Shown: positions 32,563 through 34,601 of the stretch, one piece after another
How positions within the stretch are numbered: the stretch's first letter is position 1
Layout: every line of letters starts with the position of its first letter
Assembly (NCBI GenBank): GCA_017453865.1
Contig: JAFTEC010000074.1
Coordinates: 1-34,601 of the forward strand
Source of the DNA: Lachnospiraceae bacterium
GTDB taxonomy: Bacteria; Bacillota; Clostridia; Lachnospirales; Lachnospiraceae
Direction of reading: 5' to 3'
Length of the DNA: 34,601 bases
The notes under the pieces: generated by a model
What the model was told of the DNA's origin: nothing
The model's database searches: none
The model's input: the letters and a program-made list of their open reading frames with translations, nothing else
Position numbers and translations under genes: made by a program

Positions 32563-34263
32563 TCAACCTGCCCAAAACAGCTCTTCAAAGCAGTCCTCTA
32601 TATTGACCCCGTCGATCATCCGGTTGTAATCCTTATCGGTTTCCTGTATCAGGCGGTACACATTGTTTTTTCCATCCTCCTCGACAACACAGTCCACATA
32701 GGATTCATTATCGGTCCGCCATAGCCTGAATCCGGTTTTTGCAGGAAGCTCCGTAACATGCTCATCCTCGCCCCCGACCTCCGGCGCATCAACGCTTAAA
32801 TCCTGGGTTTCACCCATATATCTCGCCCTTAAGGGTCTTACAGACTTTATTACGGTTTCAGAGATAATGGTAACGTAGTTTGTATAGGGCTCCGGATTAC
32901 CGTCCTTTCCGGTGCGGTAATAGCAGGTGGATGAAACTGTGCTCAGCATATCCGCCCTGTGCAGAAGCTCAAACTTTTCCTGATTGAAAACCGCCGGACG
33001 CCAAAAAACTTCATCATCAGGTACAGAGGATACATAGAAGCTTCCGTTTGTTTCCTTAAGTTTTTTCACGCCATCAGCCGAAAGCTCGTAGGCGATAACG
33101 GAATGCCAGTCATTATCCTGATAACAGTCAATATAAACGTAGTTTCTTCCATCCCCGGTGTGGACAAGATACATATCGTGCTGATACGCATAGGCCACGG
33201 GGCTGTCTTCGTCCTTAAGCTCATGCCCGTCATAATAAAGGGTCAGAGCCTTTACCGGATAATCTCCTGGAGATCCGTAGCTGTCATAGTCAAAGTCCGC
33301 GTCAATATTAAGAATCTTCTCACTGCCATCCCCGTCAAAAACACTCACTTCATCATAAAGATCAAAGGCGCTGACATATTGACCGTCATTCCCCTTTATC
33401 TTCTCGGTGAAAAGCCCGGGAACCTCATCATAGGGAATGGTCACTGTCTGTCTTCCGTATGCGTATGCTGCAATTTCATAGGGATTAAAGAAGAATGTGA
33501 TCCCCTGATTCTCCAGAACCCAGTTATATGTGTAATCGCTGCCTTCCTTACCGTATTTCGAAAAGGTTTCCTTAAGATCCTCAAACCATTCAATGTCAGG
33601 ATATTTGAGCTTAAGCTTGTCGGAAAGTATGTCATTTAAGAGATCAGTATCCTTTATAATATCACTTAAGGGTATCTCCTCTCCCGTTTCCGGATAATAG
33701 TTATATCCTGCTATTCCGTTCATTCCATGGGCTCCTCCGAGAAAATCCTCATACTTAACAACAAAGCTGAAGATCCCCTTATCCGCTCTTTTCACAAACG
33801 TACGGCTTACGGTATAAAACGAAGATTCCTCATTCATTTCCTTCTGCCATTCTTTTGCCTCGCTTCCGCGCTCATCGGCGTCAGCTTCTTTTTCTTTCTT
33901 TATCTCGTCATTCCTTGAGGATAATGCTTTTTCAAGCTCAGGATAATCATTGCTATAATTTCCAAGGCTTAAAAGATCATATTTTGAATAGTAAAGCCTG
34001 TTAGCACCCTCATAACGGTCTATGTACTGATGGCTGACAAAGGGGATTATGAGGTCACCGGCTTCTGCTTCTGCGGCTTCTGATGCAGCAGCCTTGTCTT
34101 CGGTTTCACTACCCTCCCCGGTAGCTGCTTCAGTGGATTCTTCTGCCGTAGCAGCCTTGTCTCCGGCTTCACTGCCGCTTCCTGCCACGCCGTCTCCACA
34201 GCCGCAGAGAACAAGCGACAGCAGTATTATCAAAGCCAGTCCCTTTTTAATCGCTCTCTTCAT
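32563..34263 (-). CDS. DUF4163/DUF3298 lipoprotein (RsiV/PdaC-like sensor region)
   Basis: This encodes 566 residues. The signal ends in LCGC, making Cys22 the likely lipid site. An Ala/Glu/Thr-rich stalk (about 25-70) follows. Residues 75-290 carry a DUF4163-like then DUF3298 pattern: LGGAHGMNGIAGYNYYPETG and ITFFFNPYEIAAYAYG with VTIPYDEV. In Bacillus this region occurs in RsiV, where it binds lysozyme, and in the deacetylase PdaC. The C-terminal half is beta-rich and unassigned. GAGGAGG lies six bases before the ATG. A NodB deacetylase is two genes downstream, so the PdaC domain set is present but split. No sigma factor is adjacent, and I see no cytoplasmic anti-sigma part. Confidence 0.85.
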   Translation of the reverse strand: MKRAIKKGLALIILLSLVLCGCGDGVAGSGSEAGDKAATAEESTEAATGEGSETEDKAAASEAAEAEAGDLIIPFVSHQYIDRYEGANRLYYSKYDLLSLGNYSNDYPELEKALSSRNDEIKKEKEADADERGSEAKEWQKEMNEESSFYTVSRTFVKRADKGIFSFVVKYEDFLGGAHGMNGIAGYNYYPETGEEIPLSDIIKDTDLLNDILSDKLKLKYPDIEWFEDLKETFSKYGKEGSDYTYNWVLENQGITFFFNPYEIAAYAYGRQTVTIPYDEVPGLFTEKIKGNDGQYVSAFDLYDEVSVFDGDGSEKILNIDADFDYDSYGSPGDYPVKALTLYYDGHELKDEDSPVAYAYQHDMYLVHTGDGRNYVYIDCYQDNDWHSVIAYELSADGVKKLKETNGSFYVSSVPDDEVFWRPAVFNQEKFELLHRADMLSTVSSTCYYRTGKDGNPEPYTNYVTIISETVIKSVRPLRARYMGETQDLSVDAPEVGGEDEHVTELPAKTGFRLWRTDNESYVDCVVEEDGKNNVYRLIQETDKDYNRMIDGVNIEDCFEELFWAG

Positions 34264-34290
34264 CCTTTTCCTCCTCTAACTGGCCTGTTA

Positions 34291-34487
34291 TTAATGAAAA
34301 AAACCCGGTTTACGCATCGTTTCTCTCACCAGAACAGGATCATCAAATGTACGGTAAGGCATATCACTGTAGATATTTTAAGCAGGGTTGACTTTCCGGT
34401 CTGCCTTTCTTCGGCAACAAGAATAGCCTTAAAGCTCTTATCTCCCCTTTTTATGACCTCTTCAATATGCCTGTCTTTATATTTCAT
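34291..34487 (-). pseudogene. Remnant of an AAA/DUF4143-type ATPase gene (frameshift and truncation)
   Basis: From an ATG at 34487 the frame reads MKYKDRHIEEVIKRGDKSFK then AILVAEERQTGKSTLLK, matching the N-terminus and Walker A of DUF4143-type AAA ATPases (family form GPRQVGKST). It loses the family match after residue 40 and stops at 34326. A different frame then continues DMPYRTFDDPVLVRETMRKP to a stop at 34291, matching the next conserved segment (YVTLDDP). A frameshift therefore splits it, and about 350 residues of the usual protein are missing. Such ATPases are common accessory genes in this group. Confidence 0.7.
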
Positions 34488-34601
34488 TGTACCAAATCGC
34501 TTACGCGATGGCTATCGTTAGGTTTTGAGTTTCGCTATCAATCTATGCATCTAAATAAGGTAGCATTGTTTGTCTGAATAAGATATCTTATAGTTCTCGA
34601 C
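34488..34601. other. Upstream flank of the ATPase remnant, no gene seen
   Basis: The last 114 bases contain a small hairpin (ATCGC/GCGAT around 34496-34511) and no readable coding frame or convincing promoter. They probably belong to the decayed ATPase gene's upstream region. Confidence 0.4.

Overview
The window looks like chromosomal DNA of a Clostridia-class Firmicute, most likely a Lachnospiraceae-type gut or rumen anaerobe. The evidence is a PolC-type replicative polymerase, the gene order pyrH-frr-uppS-cdsA-dxr-rseP-ispG-polC, moderate GC, strong AGGAGG ribosome sites, frequent TTG starts, and a membrane-bound c-di-GMP and chemoreceptor module. Genus and species cannot be fixed from sequence reading alone. 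No tRNA, rRNA, CRISPR array, intact insertion sequence or prophage was seen.

Layout. (1) 1-2174, minus strand: a LysE-type exporter (cut by the window edge) overlapping a membrane-anchored HAD phosphatase gene, then an RNHCP zinc-binding protein. (2) 2175-4541: an intergenic stretch with a promoter and a 148-bp stacked-hairpin, MITE-like element, followed by an ABC exporter half-transporter on the plus strand. (3) 4542-11169, minus strand: a signalling operon of chemoreceptor, EAL phosphodiesterase, GGDEF cyclase and an unknown membrane protein, driven by a good sigma-A promoter whose -10 lies in a palindrome. (4) 11299-13453: a divergent pair, a rhodanese-TtcA tRNA thiolase (minus) and a diverged cation-diffusion-facilitator-like protein (plus), with two readable promoters and a 14-bp palindrome between them. 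(5) 13499-30871, minus strand: twelve consecutive genes: polysaccharide deacetylase, bactofilin, pyrH, frr, uppS, cdsA, dxr, rseP, Ser/Thr kinase, Ig-like surface protein, ispG, polC. (6) 30939-34263, minus strand: two lipoproteins, one with a DUF4163/DUF3298 (RsiV/PdaC-like) region. (7) 34291-34487: a frameshifted, truncated AAA ATPase remnant.

How it fits together. The large run links cell-envelope building (deacetylase, bactofilin, undecaprenyl-PP, CDP-diacylglycerol, MEP-pathway isoprenoids) with translation recycling, UMP synthesis and DNA replication. A receptor-like kinase with a TPR-like extracellular part and an adjacent Ig-like surface protein sit inside it. They have their own promoter and a 10-bp tandem repeat just downstream of the predicted start, so this pair, ispG and polC can probably be transcribed apart from the upstream genes. 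That kinase/surface-protein insertion is the best candidate for an undescribed system. The chemoreceptor/EAL/GGDEF/membrane-protein operon and the deacetylase plus DUF3298 lipoprotein neighbourhood come next.

Start sites were chosen by ribosome-site spacing and family length, so several are shorter than the longest open frame. All functions come from motif reading and remembered family features, not from database searches.
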